DNA of 64,000 bases, from the NCBI GenBank assembly GCA_947625225.1, contig CANQNQ010000002.1, positions 116,221-180,220 on the forward strand, written 5' to 3'. Of this stretch, positions 25,974 to 34,629 are shown in pieces; position 1 is the first letter of the stretch; the number at the start of each line of letters is the position of its first letter. The notes beneath the pieces are model-generated. The model searched no databases. It was not told the origin of the DNA and was given only the letters and a program-made list of their open reading frames with translations. The translations under genes were made by a program, and so were the position numbers. This DNA comes from an uncultured Clostridia bacterium (GTDB lineage Bacteria; Bacillota; Clostridia; Christensenellales; CAG-917).

Positions 25974-26186
25974 ATGCCGCTTGTAGTTGCGCCGATAGGA
26001 AGAGAGTTGAGAGTTGTGAAGATCATGACCGACGACAAGACAAAAAAACATCTTGAAAATCTTGGCATCACCATTTCGTCCGTCATAACCATCATCTCGC
26101 AGAGCGGAGGCAGCACCATTTGTTCCATCAAGGACGGACGCCTCGCGCTGGACAGAAACCTTGCAACGAAAATACTTGTAGCATAA
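25974..26186 (+). CDS. FeoA-like SH3-domain protein (first of two), 70 aa
   Basis: A small protein with the FeoA-like beta-barrel pattern (GRELRVVKI ... HLENLGI ... DGRLALDRNLATKILV). FeoA proteins bind and assist the FeoB iron transporter in the cytoplasm. ATG at 25974 follows GAGAGGAGAG. It is the first gene of the feo operon, 12 bases ahead of the second FeoA gene. It is more divergent than the second copy. Confidence 0.78.
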   Translation: MPLVVAPIGRELRVVKIMTDDKTKKHLENLGITISSVITIISQSGGSTICSIKDGRLALDRNLATKILVA

Positions 26187-26198
26187 AAGGAGGCTTAA

Positions 26199-26468
26199 AT
26201 GCAAACTGCTGAAAATGAAAGGGCGCTTGTGGCGCTCAACCAATTTGAAGTGGGACAATCGGGAGTCATAAGACAGGTCGGCGGCGACGGCAGGATAAGG
26301 CGTCGCTTGTTCGATATGGGCGTGACGCCCGGCGCGGACGTCTATCTCAGAAAGAGAGCCCCTTTGGGCGATCCTCTCGAGGTCACGCTGAGAAATTACG
26401 AGCTTACGCTGCGTAAGTCAGAGGCGGAGGTCATCATGGTCGAACTTGACAAGGAGGTGCGAAAATGA
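26199..26468 (+). CDS. feoA: FeoA family protein (second copy), 89 aa
   Basis: Typical FeoA: LNQFEVGQSGVIRQV, RRRLFDMGVTPGADV and YELTLRKSEAEVIMV cover residues 15-82. Expected to bind FeoB at its cytoplasmic side. AAAAGGAGG precedes the ATG. Its stop overlaps the FeoB start by four bases (ATGA). Confidence 0.93.
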   Translation: MQTAENERALVALNQFEVGQSGVIRQVGGDGRIRRRLFDMGVTPGADVYLRKRAPLGDPLEVTLRNYELTLRKSEAEVIMVELDKEVRK

Positions 26469-29200
26469 AAAAATTCGCGCTGGCGGGCAACCCCAACTCC
26501 GGCAAGACCACGCTGTTCAACACCCTCACCGGCTCCACCGCGCACGTGGGCAACTGGCCCGGCGTCACCGTGGACAAAAAGGAGGGCGTGTACAAAAAGT
26601 GCGCCGAGCCCATCTCCATTGTTGACTTGCCCGGCATATATTCGCTGTCCCCATACACCCCCGAAGAGGTCATCTCAAGAAACTTCATCCTGGACGAAAA
26701 GCCGGATTGCATCATAAACATAGTGGACGCTACAAACCTTGAGCGCAACCTGTATCTGACCACTCAGATCATGGAGATAGACGTGCCCATGGTCATCGCG
26801 CTGAATATGATGGACGCCGTCGAAAAAAACGGCGACAGAATAGACGCGGGCAAGCTGGAGGAAAAGATAGGTCTGCCCGTGGTGGCGATCTCCGCGCTTA
26901 AGGAAAAGGGCCTTGACGAGCTGATGAAGCGCGCCTACGAGGTCAGCCAAAAGCCCCGCAAGGGCACTACCGTGCTTGCCGATACAAAGCTGATGCACCT
27001 CATCGGCGATTGCAGGATAGCGCTTGAGGGACAGAAGGTTGACAACACGCTGTTCCACGCCATCAAGCTGGTGGAGCTGGACGAGATAGAGGTGCAGATG
27101 CATCCCGAATCCGCCAAGATGGTGGAGGAATTTAAGCACACCTTCAACGACGATACGTTCGGGAGCGATTTCGAGGCGATAGTCGCCGACAGCAGATATA
27201 AATACATAAGCAAGCACTACTCCGCCGTGTTGGAGCGCAAAAAAGGCGCGGACAGGCAAAAGATGTCCGTATCCGACAAGGTGGACCGCGTGCTTACCCA
27301 CAAGGTGTGGGGCATCCCGATATTTATCGTCATACTGTTTTTGATATTCCACCTGACATTCTCGGAGGACTTCCTCTATCTGGGCGCGGGCGGCGTGTTC
27401 GACAAGGAAGTGCGCGCATACGATGCGACGGGCAAGGCGATAGAGACGTTCTACGATGAAAACGGCAATATGCTGCAGTCGCTTGTGGACGCCGAGGGCA
27501 ATCAGCTCGAGGGCATATTCTACAAGGTCGGCGACGCGCTCAGCGACGAGTTCTATGATGAGGACGGCAACGAGGCGGAGCTTGTCGTGGACGAGGACGG
27601 CGCGATAAGCGAGATGGCGGTCGTGCCTTACGCCTACGACCAGCACGGCGAAAAGATAAAACAGTTTTACGACAAGGACAAAAACCCCATAGATATTTTG
27701 ACGGACGACAAGGGCGAATTGCTGCCCCTGTACGATCAAAATGGCAACCTGTATGGCAAATTTTACACTGCGGACGGCTATGAGGCGGCAATCGTGACGG
27801 ACGAGGAAGGGCATTTTGAGGACGTCGAGTTTGTCAGCGCGATAGACGAGTTCTGCGCGGGAGTTGACGCTCACACCTTCTTCGGTTATGAGGACGGCAT
27901 ATTCTCGCCGGGCGTGATACTGTTCAACACGCTGGACACGTTTATGGGCTTTCTCACCGCATGCCTTACGCAGGGACTGTCTACGGCGCCTGCCTGGGTG
28001 GGCGGCCTGGTGGTGGACGGCGTGTTCGGAGGCTTGTTTGCGATACTCAGCTTCCTGCCTCAGATACTGCTGTTGTTCCTCTTCTTCAGCATACTTGAGG
28101 ACAGCGGATATATGGCGCGCGTCGCGTTCATTCTGGACAGGATATTCCGCCGCTTCGGCCTCAGCGGCAGGGCGTTTATGCCCATGATAATGGGCTTCGG
28201 ATGCTCCGTGCCCGCAATGATAAACACGCGTACGCTTGCCGACCAGAACGAGCGCACGGCGACGATAAGAGTCATCCCGTTTTTCAGCTGCGGCGCAAAG
28301 CTGCCCATCCTTACGGCTATCGCGGGCGGCATAATACAGCTGACGGGCATAGGCAACGCGGATCTTATCACCTACGGCATGTACCTGCTGGGCATCGTGG
28401 TGGCGATATGCGCGGTGCTGCTGATGCGCAACACTACTATGAAGGGCGAGGTGCCTCCGTTCATTATGGAGCTGCCTGCCTACCATGCGCCGCAGTTCAA
28501 AAATCTCATGCTGCACCTGTGGGACAAGACAAAACACTTCGTCAAGAAGGCGTTTACCATCATCCTTGCGTCCACTATCGTGATATGGTTCATCAGCCAC
28601 TTCAGTTGGAATTGGCAGTATCTGCCCGATGAGAGCATGGATCAGAGCATACTTGCGGGCATAGGCGGCATAATAAGACCGTTGTTCACGCCGCTCGGCT
28701 TTGGCAGCCAGCTCAGCGCAAGGTGGGGTTGGGTGTTTGTTGTGGCGGCAATTACGGGACTCATCGCAAAAGAGAACGTCATTGCGACGTTTGGCACTCT
28801 TGCCGCGTGCATAACCAGCGGATTTGTCGCAAACGAGGCGCTGGAGGGCGTGGATTCTGTGGTGGAGATGATATCCGCAACGGGCATAACCGTGCCGGCT
28901 CTCATAGCGTTTATAGCGTTCAACATGCTCACAATACCTTGCTTCGCGGCGGTCGCCACGGCAAAGGCGGAGTCGCCAAACAAGCGTTCGTTCAGATTTA
29001 CGCTGCTGTTCTGGGTGGTGACGTCGTACGTGGTGTCGGCAATGATATACATCATAGGCAGCTGGTGGTGGACGCTGTTCATCTTCCTCGCCGTGTGGGC
29101 AGCGGTGATAGCGCTGATAGTACTCAACAACAAAGGCAAGATAGACATCAAGGCGTTTTTTGAGAAGCTGAAGGGCAGCTTCAAGCGCAAAAAGGCCTGA
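26465..29200 (+). CDS. feoB: ferrous iron transporter FeoB with a large acidic repeat insertion, 911 aa
   Basis: Ferrous iron uptake protein of the inner membrane. The N-terminal G domain has GNPNSGKT (residues 8-15), DLPG and NMMD motifs. After the linker and first membrane helix (about 278-300) the protein carries an extra block of about 150 residues (about 312-465) made of imperfect repeats such as FYDENGN, FYDEDGN, FYDKDKN, LYDQNGN and many Asp/Glu. The normal membrane core then follows (FGCSVPA, PFFSCGAKLPI). Usual FeoB length is 650-800, so the excess equals the insertion. The insertion would face the outside if the first helix is inserted as usual. FeoA precedes and a small partner follows. 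Confidence 0.95.
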   Translation: MKKFALAGNPNSGKTTLFNTLTGSTAHVGNWPGVTVDKKEGVYKKCAEPISIVDLPGIYSLSPYTPEEVISRNFILDEKPDCIINIVDATNLERNLYLTTQIMEIDVPMVIALNMMDAVEKNGDRIDAGKLEEKIGLPVVAISALKEKGLDELMKRAYEVSQKPRKGTTVLADTKLMHLIGDCRIALEGQKVDNTLFHAIKLVELDEIEVQMHPESAKMVEEFKHTFNDDTFGSDFEAIVADSRYKYISKHYSAVLERKKGADRQKMSVSDKVDRVLTHKVWGIPIFIVILFLIFHLTFSEDFLYLGAGGVFDKEVRAYDATGKAIETFYDENGNMLQSLVDAEGNQLEGIFYKVGDALSDEFYDEDGNEAELVVDEDGAISEMAVVPYAYDQHGEKIKQFYDKDKNPIDILTDDKGELLPLYDQNGNLYGKFYTADGYEAAIVTDEEGHFEDVEFVSAIDEFCAGVDAHTFFGYEDGIFSPGVILFNTLDTFMGFLTACLTQGLSTAPAWVGGLVVDGVFGGLFAILSFLPQILLLFLFFSILEDSGYMARVAFILDRIFRRFGLSGRAFMPMIMGFGCSVPAMINTRTLADQNERTATIRVIPFFSCGAKLPILTAIAGGIIQLTGIGNADLITYGMYLLGIVVAICAVLLMRNTTMKGEVPPFIMELPAYHAPQFKNLMLHLWDKTKHFVKKAFTIILASTIVIWFISHFSWNWQYLPDESMDQSILAGIGGIIRPLFTPLGFGSQLSARWGWVFVVAAITGLIAKENVIATFGTLAACITSGFVANEALEGVDSVVEMISATGITVPALIAFIAFNMLTIPCFAAVATAKAESPNKRSFRFTLLFWVVTSYVVSAMIYIIGSWWWTLFIFLAVWAAVIALIVLNNKGKIDIKAFFEKLKGSFKRKKA

Positions 29201-29214
29201 TGGGGGCGGAAAAT

Positions 29215-29412
29215 ATGAGCGCACTTGAAATTGTGGTGATAGTCGTCGCGGTGCTTATCGTGGCGGCGGTGGCGGGCGCGGCGATATGGCGCAAGGTGAA
29301 GGGCAAACCTTCTCTTGGCTCGGATTGCTGCGGCTGTCCCTACGCAAAGGATTGCAAGCACGCGGGCAATTGCGCTTCGCATGCGGACGACCCCGCAAAG
29401 GAAGGCCAATAA
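29215..29412 (+). CDS. FeoB-associated Cys-rich membrane protein, 65 aa
   Basis: One N-terminal membrane helix (residues 4-24), a short basic stretch and a Cys-rich tail (CCGCPYAKDCKHAGNC), as in the FeoB-associated small proteins found at the end of feo operons. The tail could bind a metal. An alternative ATG at 29200 overlaps the FeoB stop, but the start at 29215 has GGGGGCGG at the right distance. Role in iron transport is by association. Confidence 0.85.
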   Translation: MSALEIVVIVVAVLIVAAVAGAAIWRKVKGKPSLGSDCCGCPYAKDCKHAGNCASHADDPAKEGQ

Positions 29413-29467
29413 GGATAACAAACTCCCGCAACTGCGGAAGGAAAATACTCTCTCTTTTAGCGGCAGG

Positions 29468-29502
29468 ACTGCAAGCAAATTATTTTTATGCTTGCAGTTT
29501 TG
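29468..29502 (+). terminator. rho-independent terminator of the feo operon
   Basis: ACTGCAAGCA and TGCTTGCAGT form a perfect 10-base stem followed by TTTTGCTT. Confidence 0.75.
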
Positions 29503-29507
29503 CTTAG

Positions 29508-29629
29508 TTAAACCGCATCGGACAGCGAATAACTGCGTCAGGGGCACCCGCACTGTCGACTATGTACACAAAGTATTGGGTCGCCGCGGATGTCTCTTCC
29601 TTGCTCTTCATCTGTCCGGAGCGGTTTAA
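29508..29629. repeat. 122-base element with 18-base inverted ends
   Basis: TTAAACCGCATCGGACAG (29508-29525) is the inverse of CTGTCCGGAGCGGTTTAA (29612-29629) at 16 of 18 positions. The interior is not AT-rich and codes for nothing evident. It could be a small structured RNA or a miniature mobile element; no flanking target duplication is seen. Confidence 0.5.
29523..29541 (+). repeat. 19-base direct repeat, first copy
   Basis: CAGCGAATAACTGCGTCAG, repeated perfectly at 29661-29679, 138 bases away. Confidence 0.85.
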
Positions 29630-29660
29630 TGGTAGCGAATGGTGTTTTTGTGTGGTATAG

Positions 29661-29679
29661 CAGCGAATAACTGCGTCAG
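29661..29679 (+). repeat. 19-base direct repeat, second copy
   Basis: Identical to 29523-29541. It lies outside the inverted-ended element and just ahead of the promoter of the next gene. Confidence 0.85.
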
Positions 29680-29707
29680 AACCCGTTTTTTACAGCGATG
29701 TTTTAAC

Positions 29708-29735
29708 TTGACAAAGGGTAAAAACAAATTATAAT
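29708..29735 (+). promoter_or_regulatory. promoter of the CMD-cupin gene
   Basis: TTGACA at 29708-29713 and TATAAT at 29730-29735, spacing 16. Confidence 0.75.
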
Positions 29736-29760
29736 TTATAAGTGAACGGAGGTATTTTTT

Positions 29761-30513
29761 ATGGATAAGATAACTCAGGACGCAGGCAGAAAGGCGTTGG
29801 GGGAGTTCGCTCCCGACTTCGCGCACTTCAACGACGACGTTCTTTTCGGTGAGGATTGGAACATACGCGACCTCGACCACAAGACGCGTTGCATCATCAC
29901 GGTGGTGGCGCTTATGGCGTCGGGAGTGACGGACAGCTCGCTCAAATACCACCTCCAAAACGCCAAAAAGGCGGGGGTGAGCAGAAAGGAGATAGCTGCC
30001 ATAGTTACGCACGTGGGTTTCTACGCGGGCTGGCCAAAGGCTTGGGCTGTGTTCAACATGGCAAAGGACGTTTGGCAATCGGACGGCGTTGAGGACGCCA
30101 AGGCGGCGCACGCGGCGCAGATGGTGTTCCCCATAGGCGCGCCCAACGACGCATTCAAACAATATTTCAGTGGCAACAGTTATCTTGCGCCCGTTTCCAA
30201 GGAACAGGTGGGCATCTTTAACGTCACGTTCGAGCCGGGGTGCCGCAACAATTGGCACGTTCACCGCGCGGACAAGGGCGGCGGACAGATACTCGTATGC
30301 GTTGCGGGGCGCGGTTACTATCAGGAGTGGGGCAAGCCCGCGATCGAGCTGAATCCCGGCGACTGCGTCAACATCCCTGCGGGAGTCAAACATTGGCACG
30401 GCGCGGCAAAGGACAGCTGGTTTTCCCACCTCGCCATAGAGGTGCCAGGCGAAAACGGCTCCAACGAATGGCTTGAACCCGTCGCCGACGAGGAGTACGA
30501 CAAACTGCCGTAA
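29761..30513 (+). CDS. carboxymuconolactone decarboxylase-like/cupin fusion protein, 250 aa
   Basis: Residues 15-115 form a carboxymuconolactone decarboxylase-type helical domain (LKYHLQNAKKAGVSRKEIAA, described in part; GFYAGWPKAWAVF). It lacks the CxxC pair of peroxidase-type members. Residues 150-235 form a cupin with metal-ligand pattern HVHRADKGGGQ...GDCVNIPAGVKHWHG. CMD-cupin fusions are known as putative cytoplasmic enzymes of unknown substrate. CGGAGG precedes the ATG. The gene has its own promoter and terminator. Confidence 0.88.
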   Translation: MDKITQDAGRKALGEFAPDFAHFNDDVLFGEDWNIRDLDHKTRCIITVVALMASGVTDSSLKYHLQNAKKAGVSRKEIAAIVTHVGFYAGWPKAWAVFNMAKDVWQSDGVEDAKAAHAAQMVFPIGAPNDAFKQYFSGNSYLAPVSKEQVGIFNVTFEPGCRNNWHVHRADKGGGQILVCVAGRGYYQEWGKPAIELNPGDCVNIPAGVKHWHGAAKDSWFSHLAIEVPGENGSNEWLEPVADEEYDKLP

Positions 30514-30533
30514 ACGCGCAAATATAGACAAAA

Positions 30534-30561
30534 AAAGGAGCGGTTTTTGCCGCTCCTTTTT
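30534..30561 (+). terminator. rho-independent terminator after the CMD-cupin gene
   Basis: AAAGGAGCGG and CCGCTCCTTT pair around TTTTTG, followed by T. Confidence 0.85.
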
Positions 30562-30640
30562 GTACGTAATATTTTCAAAACGGGGATTTTACGCCGTAAA
30601 TATCCATATTTTAAGCATTGGTTTTGTGATATTTGTCATA

Positions 30641-30664
30641 AAAAAAGGAGGCGTTTTGCCTCCG
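30641..30664 (-). terminator. rho-independent terminator for the YitT gene
   Basis: On the minus strand GGAGGC-AAAAC-GCCTCC is followed by seven T. Confidence 0.8.
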
Positions 30665-30675
30665 TATGATCTGCG

Positions 30676-31812
30676 TCACGTGCCCGATCTGAAGCCCTTG
30701 CCCGCGACCTCGCGCGCTTTGGTTATGTAGGTGAAGGACATAGGGTCTATGGAATGCACAAGGTCCTTGACGACGTTTATCTGTTTTTTGCTGACCACGC
30801 ATATAAGCACCTCGTGCTCCGTGCCCGTATAGTAGCCCGTCGCCTTGGATATCGTCACGCCGCGGTGGAGATGTTGGCTGATGGCTTCGGCTATCTCGTC
30901 GGGTTTGTCCGTGATTATGTTGAATACCAGCGAGGATTGGAAGCCCGATTGCAGCACGTCCGCCGTTATGGAGGACACAATAAGGGACAGGAAAGAGTAC
31001 AGTATGGGGGATATCACCTGCGTGAGCGCGGCGGAAGCTGTGATGTCGGGGGTGTCCTTCAGCTTGAGTATGCCCAGCACGCCCGAGCACATTGCCACCA
31101 TGCAGTCGCAAATAAGTATCCACCACTGCGCGCCAGCGGAAGGGTTGTGCTTGTAGATAAATTTGCCTATGATGTCCGTGCCGCCCATGCTCATATTTGT
31201 GCGTAGCATCACTCCGAGGCAGAAGCCCATTATCGCGCCTCCGGCGATCGCCGCAAGTATCTTCAGCCCCGGCTCGTCGCCCGCGATGAACTGAGGGATA
31301 TATTTTTCCCCGTTTGCATGTTCGGAGTCGAATATGAGCATAAAAACAGTGTAGAATATGATGACAAACAGCGTGCGTATGGCAAACTTTTTGTCCAAAA
31401 AGAAGAAAGCGAGCACCAGCACGGGTATGTTCATCAAAAACGTGGTGAGACCTGTGTTGAGCAGCGCTCTTGCGACTTCGGAGGTGGGATTTACGGCGTT
31501 GTAAATGATGGAGGATATACCGCCTATGCCGCCCGGCGCAAAGCCATTGGGAACGATAAATACGTGGTTGGACAACGCGCGCAAAAACGCCAGGAATATC
31601 AGGATCGCCGCGATCTTTACAAATTCTTTGGCGTAATCCTTGGTCAGTTTGAAGGGCTTGTGGGCGAGGCGTTTGTCGGTTTTTCCCGCCTCAGGTGCGT
31701 CTTTTGCCTGTGAGTCGGTTTCCATATCCGTCTTGCAAGCCCGGGTATTGTCGTCGGACGTCGCTTCGGCGCCGTCCACTGTTATTTGCGAATCATCGTT
31801 GATGTCCTGCAT
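30676..31812 (-). CDS. YitT family membrane protein with DUF2179 domain, 378 aa
   Basis: Polytopic membrane protein: a polar 65-residue N-terminal region, then about six membrane segments between residues 70 and 285 with the conserved GGIGGIS and NMSMGGTDI motifs, and a cytoplasmic DUF2179 domain at the C terminus (about 290-370, ATGYYTGTEHEVLICVV). Transport substrate of the family is not established. ATG at 31812 follows CGGAGAACG; longer forms lack a good site. The long polar N-terminal extension is unusual for the family. Confidence 0.85.
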   Translation of the reverse strand: MQDINDDSQITVDGAEATSDDNTRACKTDMETDSQAKDAPEAGKTDKRLAHKPFKLTKDYAKEFVKIAAILIFLAFLRALSNHVFIVPNGFAPGGIGGISSIIYNAVNPTSEVARALLNTGLTTFLMNIPVLVLAFFFLDKKFAIRTLFVIIFYTVFMLIFDSEHANGEKYIPQFIAGDEPGLKILAAIAGGAIMGFCLGVMLRTNMSMGGTDIIGKFIYKHNPSAGAQWWILICDCMVAMCSGVLGILKLKDTPDITASAALTQVISPILYSFLSLIVSSITADVLQSGFQSSLVFNIITDKPDEIAEAISQHLHRGVTISKATGYYTGTEHEVLICVVSKKQINVVKDLVHSIDPMSFTYITKAREVAGKGFRSGT

Positions 31813-31887
31813 AGCGTTCTCCGTGCGGCGGTTTATTGCCGCCGTGCCGCTTGCGGACTTTGTAGCCCGCAAAACTGCTTTACGCAT

Positions 31888-31916
31888 AAGATAAAAACAA
31901 TTGCGGCAAAAGTCAA
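31888..31916 (-). promoter_or_regulatory. promoter of the YitT gene
   Basis: On the minus strand TTGACT (31916-31911) and TATCTT (31893-31888) are spaced by 17 bases. The 287-base gap to the DUF1538 gene otherwise holds only that gene's weak promoter (TTGACA at 32046-32051). Confidence 0.65.
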
Positions 31917-32099
31917 GCAATTTTCAACATTTTATTATAAAATGTTACGTTAAAATCCGAAACCCTCGCCATCGTGGGTCAAAACGCGGCGAATAGCGGG
32001 CGTTATGGTCGCTGAAAATTTGTTTTTTTAAGCGCTTGGCATTTGACATACGCGCGCTTTATATGCCATACTATATGTATAAACTATGTAAGGTGAGCG

Positions 32100-33734
32100 G
32101 TGAGCAAATTTACACGCAAAAAGGACGGGGCGGACGCACAGCCCGTTGCGCAGGACAACGCGGCGGCGGGCGGCAATCGCCTTGTGAAGAGCGAGGACTT
32201 GCGCGTACTGGGCAAGAGCTTGCTTATAAAGTTTAAGGAGGCGCTGGTCGCCGTTTTGCCCGTTACCCTTATCGTGCTGATATTCTGCTCCACGCCGCTT
32301 ATCGACACCACCGCGCGCGAGACGGTGATATTTGCGCTCTCCGCGTTTGTGCTCATCATAGGCGTCGGACTTTTCAATATGGGCGCGGATATGGCAATGA
32401 CCCCTATGGGAGAGCACGTGGGCGCGGGACTTACCAAGTCGCGCAACCTTGTGCTGTTGCTTGCGGTGTGCTTTGTGATGGGCGTGCTTATAACCGTGGC
32501 GGAGCCGGACCTGTCTGTGCTTGCGGAGCAGGTCAAGGCGCTGATGAGCAACACGCTGCTGATAGCCGTTGTGGGCGTGGGCGTGGGACTGTTCCTTGTG
32601 CTTGCGGTGATAAAGGTGGTCTTCAAAAAGAATTTGTCGCCCTTTTTGTGCTTCTTCTACCTTGTGGTGTTTGCGCTTGCGGCGCTGCTGTCCGAAAACG
32701 GCGGCGGCAGCCTGTTGCCCCTTGGCTTTGACGCGGGCGGCGTCACCACGGGACCCATAACAGTGCCCTTTATCATGGCGCTGGGCGTGGGCGTTGCGAC
32801 GACGGTCAGCGGCAGCAAAGCCCGCGAGAACAGCTTCGGCCTTATCGCACTTTGTTCGCTTGGACCCGTGTTGGCGGTGCTGCTGTTGTCCCTGTTTATG
32901 AAGGGTACTCCGGACTTTGCCTTGCCCGACTATTCCATAAGCGAAAATATAGGCGCGCAGATAGCCTCCACGCTTAAGGAGAACGCCGTCAACGTGGCGC
33001 TGTCGTTGGGGCTTATCGTGGTGTTTTTTGCCGCGCTGCAACTGTTTGTGCTCAAGCTGCCGCTTCGCAAAATAGTGCAGATGGGCATAGGTATAGTATA
33101 TACATTCGTCGGATTGTTGATATTCTTTACGGCGGTGCACGTGGGCTTTTTGCCCATCGGATTCAAGATAGGACAGTCGCTCGCCAACCTCAGCAAGCCG
33201 GCTCTCATCGCGTTCAGCTTTGTGATAGGCTTCGTGGTGGTGTTTGCGGAGCCTGCCATACACGTGCTCAACAACCAAGTGGAACAGATCACCGAGGGCA
33301 GCGTGTCCAAGCGCTCCATGCTCATCGCGCTGTCCATAGGCGTGGGACTGTCCGTGGGACTGTCCGTGATACGCATCATTTACAACTTCTCAATACTGTA
33401 CTACCTCATCCCAGGCTACATAATTTCGATTGGACTCAGTTTCTTTGTGCCCAAGCTGTACACGGCGATCGCGTTCGATTCGGGCGGCGTGGCAAGCGGA
33501 CCGCTTACGGCAAGCTTTATACTGCCCATGGCGATAGGCGCCTGCAGCGTGTTGCAGGGGGACAGCGAGGTGCTCAGCTGTGCGTTCGGCATCGTGGCGA
33601 TGGTGGCAATGACGCCGCTCATCACCATACAACTGCTTGGTTTCAGGGCTATCATGAAGGCGCGCGTCAAGGAAAAGCTTGCCATCCGCCGCATAGTCGG
33701 CGCCGAGGACGAGCAGATCATAGAATTTATGTGA
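32100..33734 (+). CDS. DUF1538 family membrane transporter, 544 aa
   Basis: Integral membrane protein with two homologous halves, each containing a DAGG/DSGG-V-(T/A)-(T/S)-GP signature (FDAGGVTTGPIT about residue 210; FDSGGVASGPLT about 460) typical of DUF1538. The first 50 residues are polar and cytoplasmic. The family is thought to be a transporter but the substrate is unknown. A GTG start at 32100 follows AAGGTGAG. Two PII-like genes follow within 10 bases, implying the transporter is regulated by PII-type signalling, as AmtB is by GlnK. Confidence 0.85.
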   Translation: MSKFTRKKDGADAQPVAQDNAAAGGNRLVKSEDLRVLGKSLLIKFKEALVAVLPVTLIVLIFCSTPLIDTTARETVIFALSAFVLIIGVGLFNMGADMAMTPMGEHVGAGLTKSRNLVLLLAVCFVMGVLITVAEPDLSVLAEQVKALMSNTLLIAVVGVGVGLFLVLAVIKVVFKKNLSPFLCFFYLVVFALAALLSENGGGSLLPLGFDAGGVTTGPITVPFIMALGVGVATTVSGSKARENSFGLIALCSLGPVLAVLLLSLFMKGTPDFALPDYSISENIGAQIASTLKENAVNVALSLGLIVVFFAALQLFVLKLPLRKIVQMGIGIVYTFVGLLIFFTAVHVGFLPIGFKIGQSLANLSKPALIAFSFVIGFVVVFAEPAIHVLNNQVEQITEGSVSKRSMLIALSIGVGLSVGLSVIRIIYNFSILYYLIPGYIISIGLSFFVPKLYTAIAFDSGGVASGPLTASFILPMAIGACSVLQGDSEVLSCAFGIVAMVAMTPLITIQLLGFRAIMKARVKEKLAIRRIVGAEDEQIIEFM

Positions 33735-33741
33735 GGTGCAT

Positions 33742-34287
33742 ATGCCGTCTGACGTAAAGAAAAAAACAGGGCCGACAAAGCCTCGCAAAAACGCCGCCGA
33801 CAGACAGGCGCGGACAAAGGGCAAATTGCCTTCCGAGGAGGGCAAAAACCTACCTGTATGCGAAAATTTGCCCACCGAGGCAACGGCGGACGTCTCTTCG
33901 CTCGCGCAGGAGGAGGGCGTAAAGACCAGCCGCATCGAAAGCAACAGGCTGGAGCTGCTTATAACCATCGTCGAGAGGCAAAAGGGTGAGTTTTACGCCG
34001 ACGTGATACAGACGTTTGACGTCAATATGCAGATGCTTGTGCGCGCCCGCGGCACCGCCAACGCCAAGACGTTGGAGATGTTGGGCTTGCAGGACAACAG
34101 CAAGGCGGTCATATTCTCCGTCATAAGGGAGGACCGTGTGCAGGACGCGCTTGCCGCACTCAAGCGTCGCTTCGGCACAATAAAAAACGGGAAAGGCATC
34201 GCCTACACGGTGCCGCTTACAAGCGTCATAGGCGTGGCGCTATACGGCTTTTTGAGCAACAATAAGGGCATGGCCGCAAAGGAGTGA
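33742..34287 (+). CDS. PII-like protein with N-terminal extension, 181 aa
   Basis: Residues about 75-175 follow the PII-like ferredoxin fold pattern (LLITIVERQKGEFYADVIQ, RARGTANAKTLEMLGL, KNGKGIAYTVPL). The first 70 residues are Lys/Glu-rich and likely disordered, an extension not usual for PII proteins. GAGGTG precedes the ATG. It lies between the DUF1538 transporter and a second PII-like gene (2-base gap). Likely cytoplasmic regulator of the transporter; ligand unknown. Repeat copy 12 is within the extension. Confidence 0.72.
   Translation: MPSDVKKKTGPTKPRKNAADRQARTKGKLPSEEGKNLPVCENLPTEATADVSSLAQEEGVKTSRIESNRLELLITIVERQKGEFYADVIQTFDVNMQMLVRARGTANAKTLEMLGLQDNSKAVIFSVIREDRVQDALAALKRRFGTIKNGKGIAYTVPLTSVIGVALYGFLSNNKGMAAKE
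33852..33871 (-). repeat. interspersed repeat, copy 12, inside a PII-like gene
   Basis: ACCTGTATGCGAAAATTTGC, a diverged copy, encodes part of the low-complexity N-terminal extension. Confidence 0.5.
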
Positions 34288-34289
34288 AT

Positions 34290-34622
34290 ATGAAAGAGTA
34301 CGAACACGAGTTGGTGATATGCATAGTCAACGCGGGATTTTCCGACGCGGTCATGGACGCGGCAAAGGAAGCGGGCGCAACGGGCGGCACAATCATAAAC
34401 GCCCGCGGCACCGCCAACAAGGAGGCGGAAAAGCTGTTCAAGATAAACATCCAGCCCGAAAAGGAGCTGGTGATGATCCTCATACCTTCCGAATTGCGCG
34501 CGGCGGTGCTGCACGCGCTTTACAACAAAGTTGGTCTAAACACTCCGGGGCAGGGCATCGCGTTCTGCATGCCCGTGGACAACGTGATAGGCATAGTGAC
34601 AAAGAGCGAGGATAAGCGCTGA
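34290..34622 (+). CDS. PII family regulatory protein, 110 aa
   Basis: Compact PII protein: ELVICIVNAGFSDAVMDAAK, ATGGTIINARGTANKEAEKLF, IQPEKELVMILIP and a C-terminal GQGIAFCMPVDNVIG strand. The T-loop Tyr of GlnB is not evident. GGAG precedes the ATG. Third gene of the DUF1538 operon; the two PII proteins could form heterotrimers. Ligand and target are inferred only from the neighbour. Confidence 0.82.
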   Translation: MKEYEHELVICIVNAGFSDAVMDAAKEAGATGGTIINARGTANKEAEKLFKINIQPEKELVMILIPSELRAAVLHALYNKVGLNTPGQGIAFCMPVDNVIGIVTKSEDKR

Positions 34623-34629
34623 AAGTTAT

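Larger units (their letters stand above)
29413..29760. other. intergenic region with terminator, 122-base inverted-ended element and promoter
   Basis: No gene is visible. The gap holds the feo terminator, an element bounded by near-perfect 18-base inverted ends, a 19-base direct repeat that recurs outside it, and the promoter of the CMD-cupin gene. Confidence 0.6.

Noticed and set aside
26675..29224. 849-codon open frame on the minus strand opposite feoB, and a 704-codon one opposite polA
   Set aside because: These follow from the codon pattern of the plus-strand genes; they have no ribosome binding sites and no recognisable protein motifs.
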